The position numbers were made by a program, and so were the translations under genes. Positions 1 through 6,503 of a stretch of 10,476 bases of DNA are shown here, one piece after another. Source of the stretch: Acidobacteriota bacterium (GTDB lineage: Bacteria > Acidobacteriota > Vicinamibacteria > Vicinamibacterales > UBA2999). How positions within the stretch are numbered: position 1 is the stretch's first letter; every line of letters starts with the position of its first letter. The stretch is taken from contig JADZBZ010000336.1 of assembly GCA_020851835.1 (NCBI GenBank), forward strand, positions 1-10,476, read 5' to 3'. A model generated the notes under the pieces. That model was not told where the DNA came from. It made no database searches and was given only the letters and a program-made list of their open reading frames with translations.

Positions 1-323
1 CCGATCGGGCGCGCTTCGAGCGGCTGGGACCCGCGCTGGCGACCCACCCGCGCTTCCCCGCCGGCACCAACGTCGAATTCGCCGTCGTCGAGGCGCCGGC
101 TCGCGTTCGCATCCTCATCTGGGAGCGCGGCGTCGGCCCGACCTACGCCTCGGGTACCGGGGCCTGCGCGTCGGCCGTGGCCGCGGCCGTGGCGGGCGGG
201 GCCGGACGAGACATCGACGTCCAGGCGCCGGGCGGCACGCAGCGCGTGGAATGGCACGACGAGGGCGTCTACCTCACCGGATGGGCCGAGGTACTCTTCG
301 ACGGCGTGTGGGTACCGCGTTGA
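1..323 (+). CDS. dapF: Diaminopimelate epimerase, C-terminal part (5' end outside window)
   Basis: DapF interconverts LL- and meso-diaminopimelate in the cytoplasm, giving the precursor of lysine and of peptidoglycan cross-links. The reading frame enters from the window edge (first whole codon at position 3) and ends at TGA 321-323, leaving about 106 residues, roughly the last 40% of the usual 270-290. Visible family marks are GTNVEF (codons from 63), the WERGVGPT segment with the substrate-binding Glu-Arg pair, the Gly-rich SGTGACA loop, and the usual final strands with a GW-A-V-F-G ending. The odd point is the loop. The family normally reads A-C-G-[TS]-G, with the first Cys as one of two catalytic acid/base residues, whereas here it reads A-S-G-T-G. 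The later Cys of the loop is kept. The other catalytic Cys would lie upstream of the window. The stop overlaps the next start codon by one base. Family assignment is firm; activity is less certain because of the Ser. Confidence 0.9.
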   Translation, partial: DRARFERLGPALATHPRFPAGTNVEFAVVEAPARVRILIWERGVGPTYASGTGACASAVAAAVAGGAGRDIDVQAPGGTQRVEWHDEGVYLTGWAEVLFDGVWVPR

Positions 324-1849
324 TGCAGTCGTTCCACCAGGCCTTCGGCGCGGCTGAAACCTACTCGCCGGCGGAGGAGCAGTTCAATCGGCGGCGTCGC
401 ACCATCGGCATGGTGGCATCGCCGCTCGTCTTCTTCGGTCTCTGGCTGGCGCCTCTGGGTCTGGCGGCCGACACCCAGACGATGGCGGCGATCATGGGGC
501 TGGTCATCGCGCTCTGGCTGACCGAGGCGCTGCCTATCGCGGTCACCGCCGTGCTGGGGCCGATGCTGGCGATCGTTCTCGGCGTGGCGCCCGCGCGTCA
601 GGCCTTGGCGCCGTTCTCAGATCCCATCATCTTCCTGTTCATTGGCAGCTTCATGCTGGCGCAGGCGATGTTCGTGCACGGCGTGGACCGCCGCATCGCC
701 TACACGGCGCTGGCGCTGCCGGCCGTGGGCACCAGCCCGTTCCGCATCCTACTGATGTACGCGAGCGTCTGCGCGTGCCTTTCGATGTGGATCAGCAACA
801 CGGCGACCACCGCCATGATGTTTCCCATCGGGCTGTCGATCATCGCGCACCTCGCGCGCGGCGCGCGCGGCCACCAGGATCAGGTACGCCGCTACGCCAT
901 GGCGATGATGCTGCTCACCTCGTTTGCCGCCTCGGTGGGCGGCATGGGCACGCCCGTGGGCACGCCGCCCAACCTCATTGGCATCGGCATGCTCGAGAAG
1001 ATCGTCGGGGCGAAGATTACGTTCTTCGCGTGGATGGCGATCGGCCTGCCGGTGGTGGCCCTGCTCTTCGGGTACCTGCTGCTGCAGTTCTACTTCACGT
1101 CGGTGCGCGGGATGCCGGCCGTGGAGGGCGGCACGGCCCTGGTGCAGAGCGAACTGGCCACGCTGGGAGGCATCACCCGGGGGCAGCGCAACGTGCTCAT
1201 CGCTTTTGGCGTGACGGTGCTGCTGTGGGTGCTACCAGGCTTCTTCGCCCTGGCGGGCCAGGAGCAGTCGGCGTTCGCACGCCGCTATGCCGAGGCCATG
1301 CCCGAAGGCATCGCTGCCATGGTGGGCGCGCTGCTGCTCTTCATGCTGCCGGTCGACTGGAAGGCACGGCGCTTCACCATCACGTGGGATGAGGCGGTCA
1401 AGATCGACTGGGGCATCGTGCTGCTCTACGGGGGCGGGCTGGCGGTGGGCGAACTGGCGTTCTCGACCGGGCTCGCGCGGGCACTGGGCGAGGGCATCAC
1501 GTCGTGGCTGCCGACCCAGTCCACGCTCTCGCTGACGGTCCTCTTCACGTTCGCCGCCATTGTCGTCTCCGAGGCGGCGTCGAACACGGCGTCGGCCAAC
1601 ATGATCATCCCCATCGCCATCGCCGTGTCGCAGTCGGCGGGCGTGCGGCCGATCGAGCCCGTGCTGGGCGCCACGCTCGGCGCCAGCATGGGGTTCATGA
1701 TGCCCATCTCCACGCCGCCCAACGCCATCATCTACAGTTCGGGCTACGTGCCCATCGGGCAGATGATGCGGCACGGCATCTGGCTCGACCTGGTGGCCTT
1801 CGTCGTCATCGTCGTGCTGGTGATGACGCTCGGGCCTGTCCTCTTCTGA
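323..1849 (+). CDS. DASS/SLC13-family divalent anion:sodium symporter
   Basis: A 508-residue inner-membrane transporter of the divalent anion:sodium symporter family (SdcS/CitT/SLC13), whose members import dicarboxylates, citrate, sulfate or phosphate with Na+. The length is typical. After a short charged N-terminus, hydrophobic segments run from about residue 31 to the end. The two inverted-repeat signatures are both present: SNT at 158-160 with TPPN at 214-217, and SNT at 420-422 with TPPN at 464-467. In structures of the family these form the paired substrate and sodium sites at the hairpin tips. I chose ATG 323 because it overlaps the dapF stop (TGATG) and the protein from there starts like its relatives. 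An in-frame start at 251 would lie well inside dapF. No clear Shine-Dalgarno sequence precedes 323, so translational coupling to dapF is likely. The substrate cannot be read from the sequence; dicarboxylate is the default guess. Confidence 0.9.
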   Translation: MQSFHQAFGAAETYSPAEEQFNRRRRTIGMVASPLVFFGLWLAPLGLAADTQTMAAIMGLVIALWLTEALPIAVTAVLGPMLAIVLGVAPARQALAPFSDPIIFLFIGSFMLAQAMFVHGVDRRIAYTALALPAVGTSPFRILLMYASVCACLSMWISNTATTAMMFPIGLSIIAHLARGARGHQDQVRRYAMAMMLLTSFAASVGGMGTPVGTPPNLIGIGMLEKIVGAKITFFAWMAIGLPVVALLFGYLLLQFYFTSVRGMPAVEGGTALVQSELATLGGITRGQRNVLIAFGVTVLLWVLPGFFALAGQEQSAFARRYAEAMPEGIAAMVGALLLFMLPVDWKARRFTITWDEAVKIDWGIVLLYGGGLAVGELAFSTGLARALGEGITSWLPTQSTLSLTVLFTFAAIVVSEAASNTASANMIIPIAIAVSQSAGVRPIEPVLGATLGASMGFMMPISTPPNAIIYSSGYVPIGQMMRHGIWLDLVAFVVIVVLVMTLGPVLF

Positions 1850-1992
1850 CGGCTCGTGGACGTGGCTGGGTGTGACGGCCGTCGCGGTCCGTGGACGCGC
1901 GGCGTGAACCGGCCCGGGCGCCGGAGCGTTGCAGCCGGTGCCAGGCCTGGATGTTCAGAGGGTGGCAGTTCCTGACGACCTGGACGGGCTCC
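1850..1992. other. Convergent intergenic gap, no clear terminator
   Basis: This 143-base gap separates two genes whose 3' ends face each other. It holds short GC palindromes (gacggccgtc at 1874-1883, ccaggcctgg at 1940-1949) but no stem followed by a T-run on either strand. I see no gene and no convincing intrinsic terminator in it. Confidence 0.4.
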
Positions 1993-2595
1993 TCAGTGCC
2001 GCCGTTCGTTGACCGCAGGTGCTGCGGGCGTGCCGAGGGCCGTGAGTGCGGCCTGAATCTCTTTGGCGGCGCCGCTGGCCAGGCGGCTCACGCGCTCGTA
2101 TTCCTCGGCCGTCAACGCCGCGCGCGCTTCTTGCAGTGAGGCCCTGGCGGTGTTCAGCGTCGCTCGCGCACCGGTGACGATGCGGCGGGGGAGCCGCGCC
2201 ACCGCGGGCTCCTCGAGCCGGGCGTCGGCGCGCTCCAGCAGGGCCGTGGCCTCGGCGAGGTGGCGCTCGGCGTCGCCGCGAGCCTTGGCGCGGGCGTCCA
2301 CCGCGACCTTGGCGGCATTCTGGGCGCCCTCGCGGCTGTCGAGCGCGTGCGCCAGGGCGAGGCGATAGTCGCGCGCCTTCACTGCCTCGCCGGCCTGGGC
2401 GAGGGCGGTGACGGCGGCCTGTAGCTCGCTGGCGGCGTACTGCTCGGCACCTGCCGCCCGCGCCGCATCGATGGCGCCTTGCGCCTGGTTCATCTCTTTG
2501 TTCGGCGGTTCGGAGCAGGCGACAAGCAGCGTGGCGAGCAGGGCGACCAGGGGCAGGAGGGCACGGGGCCAGGCGCGGGGTGGCAAACACGGCAT
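1993..2595 (-). CDS. DUF4398-like helical lipoprotein
   Basis: A 200-residue predicted envelope lipoprotein of unknown function. It starts with a lipoprotein signal peptide: arginines at 7 and 11, a hydrophobic stretch from about 12 to 25, and the lipobox L-V-A-C with the lipidated Cys at 27. Ser follows the Cys, which in E. coli would favour outer-membrane sorting. The mature part is Ala-, Glu- and Arg-rich and almost entirely helical, in repeating helical hairpins. This resembles DUF4398 proteins, which are often found near OmpA-like proteins. No enzyme motif is visible. I chose the ATG whose complement is at 2593-2595 because it places a short n-region before the hydrophobic core. An upstream in-frame ATG (complement 2629-2631) would add 12 residues and put its start one base from the radC start. 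The gene is convergent with the transporter and divergent from radC. The lipoprotein call is firm; the domain name is from recall. Confidence 0.75.
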   Translation of the reverse strand: MPCLPPRAWPRALLPLVALLATLLVACSEPPNKEMNQAQGAIDAARAAGAEQYAASELQAAVTALAQAGEAVKARDYRLALAHALDSREGAQNAAKVAVDARAKARGDAERHLAEATALLERADARLEEPAVARLPRRIVTGARATLNTARASLQEARAALTAEEYERVSRLASGAAKEIQAALTALGTPAAPAVNERRH

Positions 2596-2622
2596 GGGTT
2601 TCTGAGTATATGGCACCCGTCT

Positions 2623-2626
2623 GAGG
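2623..2626 (+). promoter_or_regulatory. Ribosome binding site of radC
   Basis: A GAGG core lies six bases before the GTG at 2633. This is good spacing for a Shine-Dalgarno site and supports the GTG start, because no ATG lies in a suitable place upstream in frame. It falls within the 37-base gap between the divergent lipoprotein and radC starts. Confidence 0.6.
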
Positions 2627-2632
2627 TACATT

Positions 2633-3304
2633 GTGAAGGATCTGCCGGCGGTGGATCGCCCGCGCGAGAAGCTCACGCGCGCCGGCCCGGCGGCGCTGGG
2701 CGACACCGAACTGGTGGCGCTCGTGCTCGGGAGCGGGACGAAGCGGTGGGATGCGCTGGCGGTGGCGCGGGCCGTACTGGTCGCCTCGGGCGGCGCCGAC
2801 GGGCTGACGCGGCTCTCGCTCGACGAGTTACGGCGCGTGGAGGGCGTGGGCGTCGCGCGCGCGGCGCGCCTGCAGGCAGCGGTGGAACTGGGGCGGCGGG
2901 CGCTGGTGCGGCAGGCCGGCGAGCGTCCACGGTTCCATTCGCCGGAGGAGGCGGCCCGCTATCTGCTGCCGCTGCACGGCGGGCACCGGGTCGAGCGCTT
3001 CGGCGTGCTGCTGCTCGACACGCGAAACCGGCTGATTCGGGCGACCGTCGTGTCGATTGGCGCGCCCGACGCATCGCTGGCGCAGCCGCGCGAGGTGTTC
3101 CGCGAGGCCCTGCTGGCGTCGGCTGCGTGCGTGATTCTGTTCCACAATCATCCGTCCGGTGATCCGACGCCGAGCCAGGACGATGTAGCGGTGACGGCGC
3201 GGCTGGTGCAAGTCGGCCAGACGATGGGCATTCCGGTGGCAGACCACATCATTCTGGGTGCCGGGCGATACTACAGTTTCAAACTAGGGAACCTGCTGAC
3301 GTGA
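2633..3304 (+). CDS. radC: RadC family protein (UPF0758, JAMM/MPN+ domain)
   Basis: A 223-residue cytoplasmic protein of the RadC family. The name comes from an E. coli allele later shown to lie in another gene, so a direct role in DNA repair is not established. The start matches the family (KDLPAVDRPREKL at 2-14), followed by a helix-hairpin-helix-like part around 63-88 (LDELRRVEGVG). The JAMM/MPN+ metalloprotease-like fold follows from about 100. Its putative zinc site is complete: Glu121, His171 and His173 in HNHPSGD, Ser181 and Asp184. The length is standard. The GTG start is supported by a GAGG site six bases upstream. Its TGA (3302-3304) overlaps the GTG start of larC by four bases (GTGA), so the two genes should be translated together. 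The family is certain; the molecular job is not. Confidence 0.93.
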   Translation: MKDLPAVDRPREKLTRAGPAALGDTELVALVLGSGTKRWDALAVARAVLVASGGADGLTRLSLDELRRVEGVGVARAARLQAAVELGRRALVRQAGERPRFHSPEEAARYLLPLHGGHRVERFGVLLLDTRNRLIRATVVSIGAPDASLAQPREVFREALLASAACVILFHNHPSGDPTPSQDDVAVTARLVQVGQTMGIPVADHIILGAGRYYSFKLGNLLT

Positions 3305-4497
3305 CCACGCTGTACTTCGACTGCTTCGCCGGTGCGGCCGGCGACATGATTCTGGGCGCCCTCATCGACGCGGGCGTGCCCTTCGACGAGGTGCAGCGCG
3401 CCCTGGGCTCGCTGGCCGTGGATGGCTTCTCGGTGTCGGCCGAGCGGGTCATGAAGGCCGGCGTGTCGTCGTTGAAGTTTCGCGTGCACGAAACGCCGGC
3501 ACCGGGGGCGGAAGAGGCCTCGGGCCATCGCCACTACCATCTGAAACACATCTACGCGGCCATCGACCGCTCGGCGCTGAGCGCCGCCGGCAGGGCTCGC
3601 GCCACGCGGATGTTCCAGCGGCTGGCCGAGGCCGAGGCGGCTATTCACGGCTCCACCATGGAGAAGGTGCACCTGCACGAAGTGGGCGCGGTGGACTCCA
3701 TCATCGACATCGTCGGCACCGTGTTCGCCATGGAGCACCTGGCGGCCGGGCAGGTGGTGGTGTCTCCGGTGAACGTGGGCGGCGGCATGGTGAAGACGGC
3801 GCACGGTGTGTTCCCGGTTCCCGCGCCGGCCACCGTGCGGCTGCTGGGCGACGCGCCAAGCTACTCGAGCGGCGTGCAGATGGAGACGCTCACGCCCACC
3901 GGCGCGCTCATTCTCACCGAATACGCCACCTCCTACGGACCGATGCCGGCGATGCGGGTATCGCGGGTGGGGTACGGCGCCGGCGACCGCGAACTGCCCG
4001 AAACGCCGAACGTCGTCCGCGTGTTCGTGGGCGAGGCCGATCGCGGCGCCGCCGCCATGCGCGTCGCCGTGCTGGCGTGTGAAATCGACGACATGAACCC
4101 CCAGATTTTCGGAGCCGTCATGGACCGGCTGTATGCCGCCGGCGCGCTGGAGGTCTTCTACCAGCCCGTGCAGATGAAAAAGAACCGCCCGGGCACGCTG
4201 ATGACCATCGTGTGCGCGCCGGAGCGGCGGGATGCCCTGGCGGCACTGGTCTTCCGCGAGACCACCACGATCGGTATCCGCCACCAGGAGATGGCGCGCC
4301 TGTGCCTCGACCGCGAGATGGTGCCGGTGGAGACGGCCTACGGCGTCGTCCGATTCAAGATCGCGCGTCTCGATGGCGCCGTGCTGAACGCCCAGCCCGA
4401 GTTCGACGATCTGGCACAATTGGCCGCGGACCGTGACGTCCCGATTAAGATGGTGCAGGCCGCCGCGCAGAAGGCGTGGCTCGATTCACGACAATGA
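3301..4497 (+). CDS. larC: Nickel-pincer cofactor biosynthesis protein LarC
   Basis: LarC inserts nickel into the pyridinium thiocarboxylate precursor in a CTP-dependent step, completing the nickel-pincer nucleotide cofactor used by lactate racemase (LarA) and related racemases/epimerases. The protein has 398 residues, the normal full length for the fused form. Marks are YFDCFAGAAGDM at 5-16, a His-containing loop (HRHYH, 76-80), KVHLHEVGAVDSIIDIVG at 122-139, ETLTPTGALI at 195-204, CEIDDMNPQ at 260-268 and MKKNRPGT at 292-299. In Lactiplantibacillus plantarum the gene is split into larC1 and larC2, joined by programmed frameshifting. Here it is one uninterrupted frame. The GTG start overlaps the radC stop by four bases, and the TGA (4495-4497) overlaps the metG ATG by four bases. 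No larA, larB or larE lies in the window, so the user of the cofactor is unknown. Confidence 0.93.
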   Translation: MTTLYFDCFAGAAGDMILGALIDAGVPFDEVQRALGSLAVDGFSVSAERVMKAGVSSLKFRVHETPAPGAEEASGHRHYHLKHIYAAIDRSALSAAGRARATRMFQRLAEAEAAIHGSTMEKVHLHEVGAVDSIIDIVGTVFAMEHLAAGQVVVSPVNVGGGMVKTAHGVFPVPAPATVRLLGDAPSYSSGVQMETLTPTGALILTEYATSYGPMPAMRVSRVGYGAGDRELPETPNVVRVFVGEADRGAAAMRVAVLACEIDDMNPQIFGAVMDRLYAAGALEVFYQPVQMKKNRPGTLMTIVCAPERRDALAALVFRETTTIGIRHQEMARLCLDREMVPVETAYGVVRFKIARLDGAVLNAQPEFDDLAQLAADRDVPIKMVQAAAQKAWLDSRQ

Positions 4498-6464
4498 CCT
4501 CCTTCTTCCTCACCACCGCCATCGACTTCGTCAACAGCCGACCGCACCTGGGCACGGCCTACGAGAAGATCACCGCCGATGTCATCGCCCGCTACCATCG
4601 GCTGAAGGGCGACGATACGTGGTTCCTCATGGGGAACGACGAGCACTCGCAGAACGTGTTCAGGCGGGCGCAGGAACAGGGCAAGGACCCGCTGGCCTAC
4701 TGCGACGAGATGGAGCAGGTGTTCCGCGACGTGTGGCGCGGCCTGGACATCTCCTTCGACGACTTCATCCGGACCACCGACCAGAAGCGGCACGTTCCCG
4801 CCGTGCAGCGGCTCGTCCAGGCGTGTCTCGACAACGGCGACGTCTACGAGGGCACCTACGAGGGGCCGTACTGCGTCGGTTGCGAGGAGTTCAAGCCCGA
4901 GAAGGACCTCGTCGACGGCCTGTGCCCGATCCACAAGACGAAGCCCGAGTGGATTCGTGAGAAGAACTGGTTCTTCCGCCTGTCCCGGTACCAGCGGCCC
5001 CTGCTGAAGTTCTACGCCGATCATCCGTCCTTCATCGAGCCCGAGGTGCGCCGCAACGAAGTGGTTCGACTGGTCGAGGACGGCCTGGTCGATCTCTCGA
5101 TCAGCCGGGCCGGGCAGTCCTGGGGCATCCCGCTGCCCTTCGACCCCACGAGCGTCGTCTACGTGTGGTTCGACGCCCTCACGAATTACGCCTCCGCCGT
5201 GGGCTATGGCTGGGACGACGCCCTCTTCGCGAAACGGTGGCCGGCCAACCTGCATATCGTGGGCAAGGACATCACGCGGTTTCACTGCGTCATCTGGCCC
5301 GCCATGCTGATGAGCGCGGGCCTGCCCCTGCCGGGCCGGATCTTCGGCCACGGTTGGGTGTTCTTCAAGGGCGAGCGCATGAGCAAGACGATGGGGAACA
5401 TCGTCGATCCGCTGGATGCGGCCAAGCGGTTCGGTCCCGATCCGCTGCGGCTGTATCTGACCAAGGAGGTGCCGTACGGCGGCGACGGCGACTTCACCTG
5501 GGAGCGCTTCGAGGAAAAGTACAACGCCGACCTGGCCAACAACCTGGGCAACCTCGTGAACCGCGTGGCGGCGATGACCGAGCGCTTCCAGCACGGACGT
5601 CTCGCCGCCGGGGCGGGCGGGCCGCTGGCGGCGCTGGCGGCCGAGGCTGCCCGAAGCTACGCCGGCGCGATGGACCGGCTGGCCCTGCACGAAGGCGTGG
5701 CCGCGGCCTACCGCCTGGTGAGCGCGGCCAACGAGTACATCGCCGAAACGCAGCCGTGGAGTCTGGCGAAAGACCCGGCCAAGGCCGACGCGCTGGCGCG
5801 GGTGCTCTACGAGGCGGCCGAGGCCGTGCGTATCGCGGCCGTGCTGCTGCTGCCGGTGATGCCCTCGTCTGCCGCGGAGATTCTGCGGCGCATGGGCGAA
5901 CCTGCCTCGCCCGGCGATCTGCGCTTCGACACCGCGACGGCCTGGCGGACATCTGGAGAAAGAGGAATCCTCAACGCGGGCGCCTTGTGGCCCCGCCTCG
6001 AAGACAAGGGAGCCATCACCGTGAGCGAAACGAAGTCGGGCGACGCCGGGGCTGAAGCCCCGGCGCTCCATAGCGAAGCCCCGGCGCTCCATAGCGAAGC
6101 CCCGGCGCTCCGTACACCGGCGGCGCCCGTCGCGCCCGAGCAAATCTCCATCGACGAGTTCATGAAGGTGCAACTCAAGGTGGCCAGGGTTCTCGAAGCG
6201 GCTCGCGTGCCGAAGTCGAAGAAGCTGGTGCAACTGTCGGTGGATGTGGGCGAGGCCACGCCGCGGACCATCCTGGCCGGCATCGCCGAAAGCTACGAGC
6301 CCGAGCAGCTCGTCGGTCGGACAATCGTCGTGGTGGCCAACCTCAAGCCGGCCAAGCTGATGGGTATCGAGTCGAACGGCATGGTGCTGGCGGCCAGCCC
6401 CGAAGGCGGCGGCGCGCTGCTGATTGACGCCGAGCCCGGTGCGCCCGGCACGCGGGTGCGGTAG
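4494..6464 (+). CDS. metG: Methionyl-tRNA synthetase with C-terminal tRNA-binding domain
   Basis: A class I aminoacyl-tRNA synthetase that charges tRNA-Met in the cytoplasm; 656 residues. The catalytic Rossmann fold carries the HIGH-type motif as HLGT (18-21) and the KMSKS-type motif as RMSKT (295-299). A single knuckle with Cys127, Cys130, Cys144 and His147 should bind zinc. The connecting sequence WIREKNWFFRLSRYQ (153-167) and the anticodon-binding helices from about 340 to 500 follow the family. Residues 550-656 form a fused EMAPII/Trbp111-like OB-fold tRNA-binding domain (DEFMKVQLKVARV and NLKPAKLMGIESNGM), which dimerises in related enzymes. The linker between the parts (about 508-549) contains tandem SEAPALH units encoded by a palindromic repeat. 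ATG 4494 overlaps the larC stop by four bases; an in-frame start at 4476 is less likely because it lacks support from family alignment. Confidence 0.96.
   Translation: MTSFFLTTAIDFVNSRPHLGTAYEKITADVIARYHRLKGDDTWFLMGNDEHSQNVFRRAQEQGKDPLAYCDEMEQVFRDVWRGLDISFDDFIRTTDQKRHVPAVQRLVQACLDNGDVYEGTYEGPYCVGCEEFKPEKDLVDGLCPIHKTKPEWIREKNWFFRLSRYQRPLLKFYADHPSFIEPEVRRNEVVRLVEDGLVDLSISRAGQSWGIPLPFDPTSVVYVWFDALTNYASAVGYGWDDALFAKRWPANLHIVGKDITRFHCVIWPAMLMSAGLPLPGRIFGHGWVFFKGERMSKTMGNIVDPLDAAKRFGPDPLRLYLTKEVPYGGDGDFTWERFEEKYNADLANNLGNLVNRVAAMTERFQHGRLAAGAGGPLAALAAEAARSYAGAMDRLALHEGVAAAYRLVSAANEYIAETQPWSLAKDPAKADALARVLYEAAEAVRIAAVLLLPVMPSSAAEILRRMGEPASPGDLRFDTATAWRTSGERGILNAGALWPRLEDKGAITVSETKSGDAGAEAPALHSEAPALHSEAPALRTPAAPVAPEQISIDEFMKVQLKVARVLEAARVPKSKKLVQLSVDVGEATPRTILAGIAESYEPEQLVGRTIVVVANLKPAKLMGIESNGMVLAASPEGGGALLIDAEPGAPGTRVR
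6044..6065. repeat. REP-like perfect palindrome inside metG linker
   Basis: A 9-bp perfect inverted repeat, cgccggggc (6044-6052) and gccccggcg (6057-6065), encloses a TGAA loop. It lies in the coding sequence for the interdomain linker of metG and is read through in frame. The form (GC-rich stem, tetraloop) is like dispersed REP-type elements. I recall similar GGGGCTGAAGCCCC repeats in Acidobacteriota genomes, but this cannot be checked here. It is not followed by a T-run, so it is not an intrinsic terminator. Confidence 0.75.
6054..6116 (+). repeat. Three tandem 21-bp units in metG (SEAPALH repeats)
   Basis: Units start at 6054, 6075 and 6096. The first two are identical over 21 bases, except that the peptide unit of the first is preceded by Ala instead of Ser. 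The third keeps the gaagccccggcgctcc core and then diverges. Because 21 is a multiple of three, copy number can change without a frameshift. Each copy encodes Ser-Glu-Ala-Pro-Ala-Leu-His (Arg at the end of the last). The right arm of the palindrome at 6044-6065 is part of unit one, suggesting that the array grew from the repeat element by slippage or unequal exchange. Confidence 0.85.
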
Positions 6465-6503
6465 GAGCCCATCGGCTGTGGCTCGTCCGGGCAGATCCTG
6501 AGC

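Noticed and set aside
251..322. Upstream start for the DASS transporter at 251
   Set aside because: It would put 24 Arg-rich codons deep in dapF in another frame; the TGATG overlap at 321-325 gives a better start.
6044..6065. The metG palindrome as an intrinsic terminator
   Set aside because: It lies inside a continuous essential coding frame and is not followed by a U-rich tract.
6468..6495. Possible hairpin between metG and the repeat protein gene
   Set aside because: Only a four-base gccc/gggc pairing with a long loop and no T-run; not a credible terminator.
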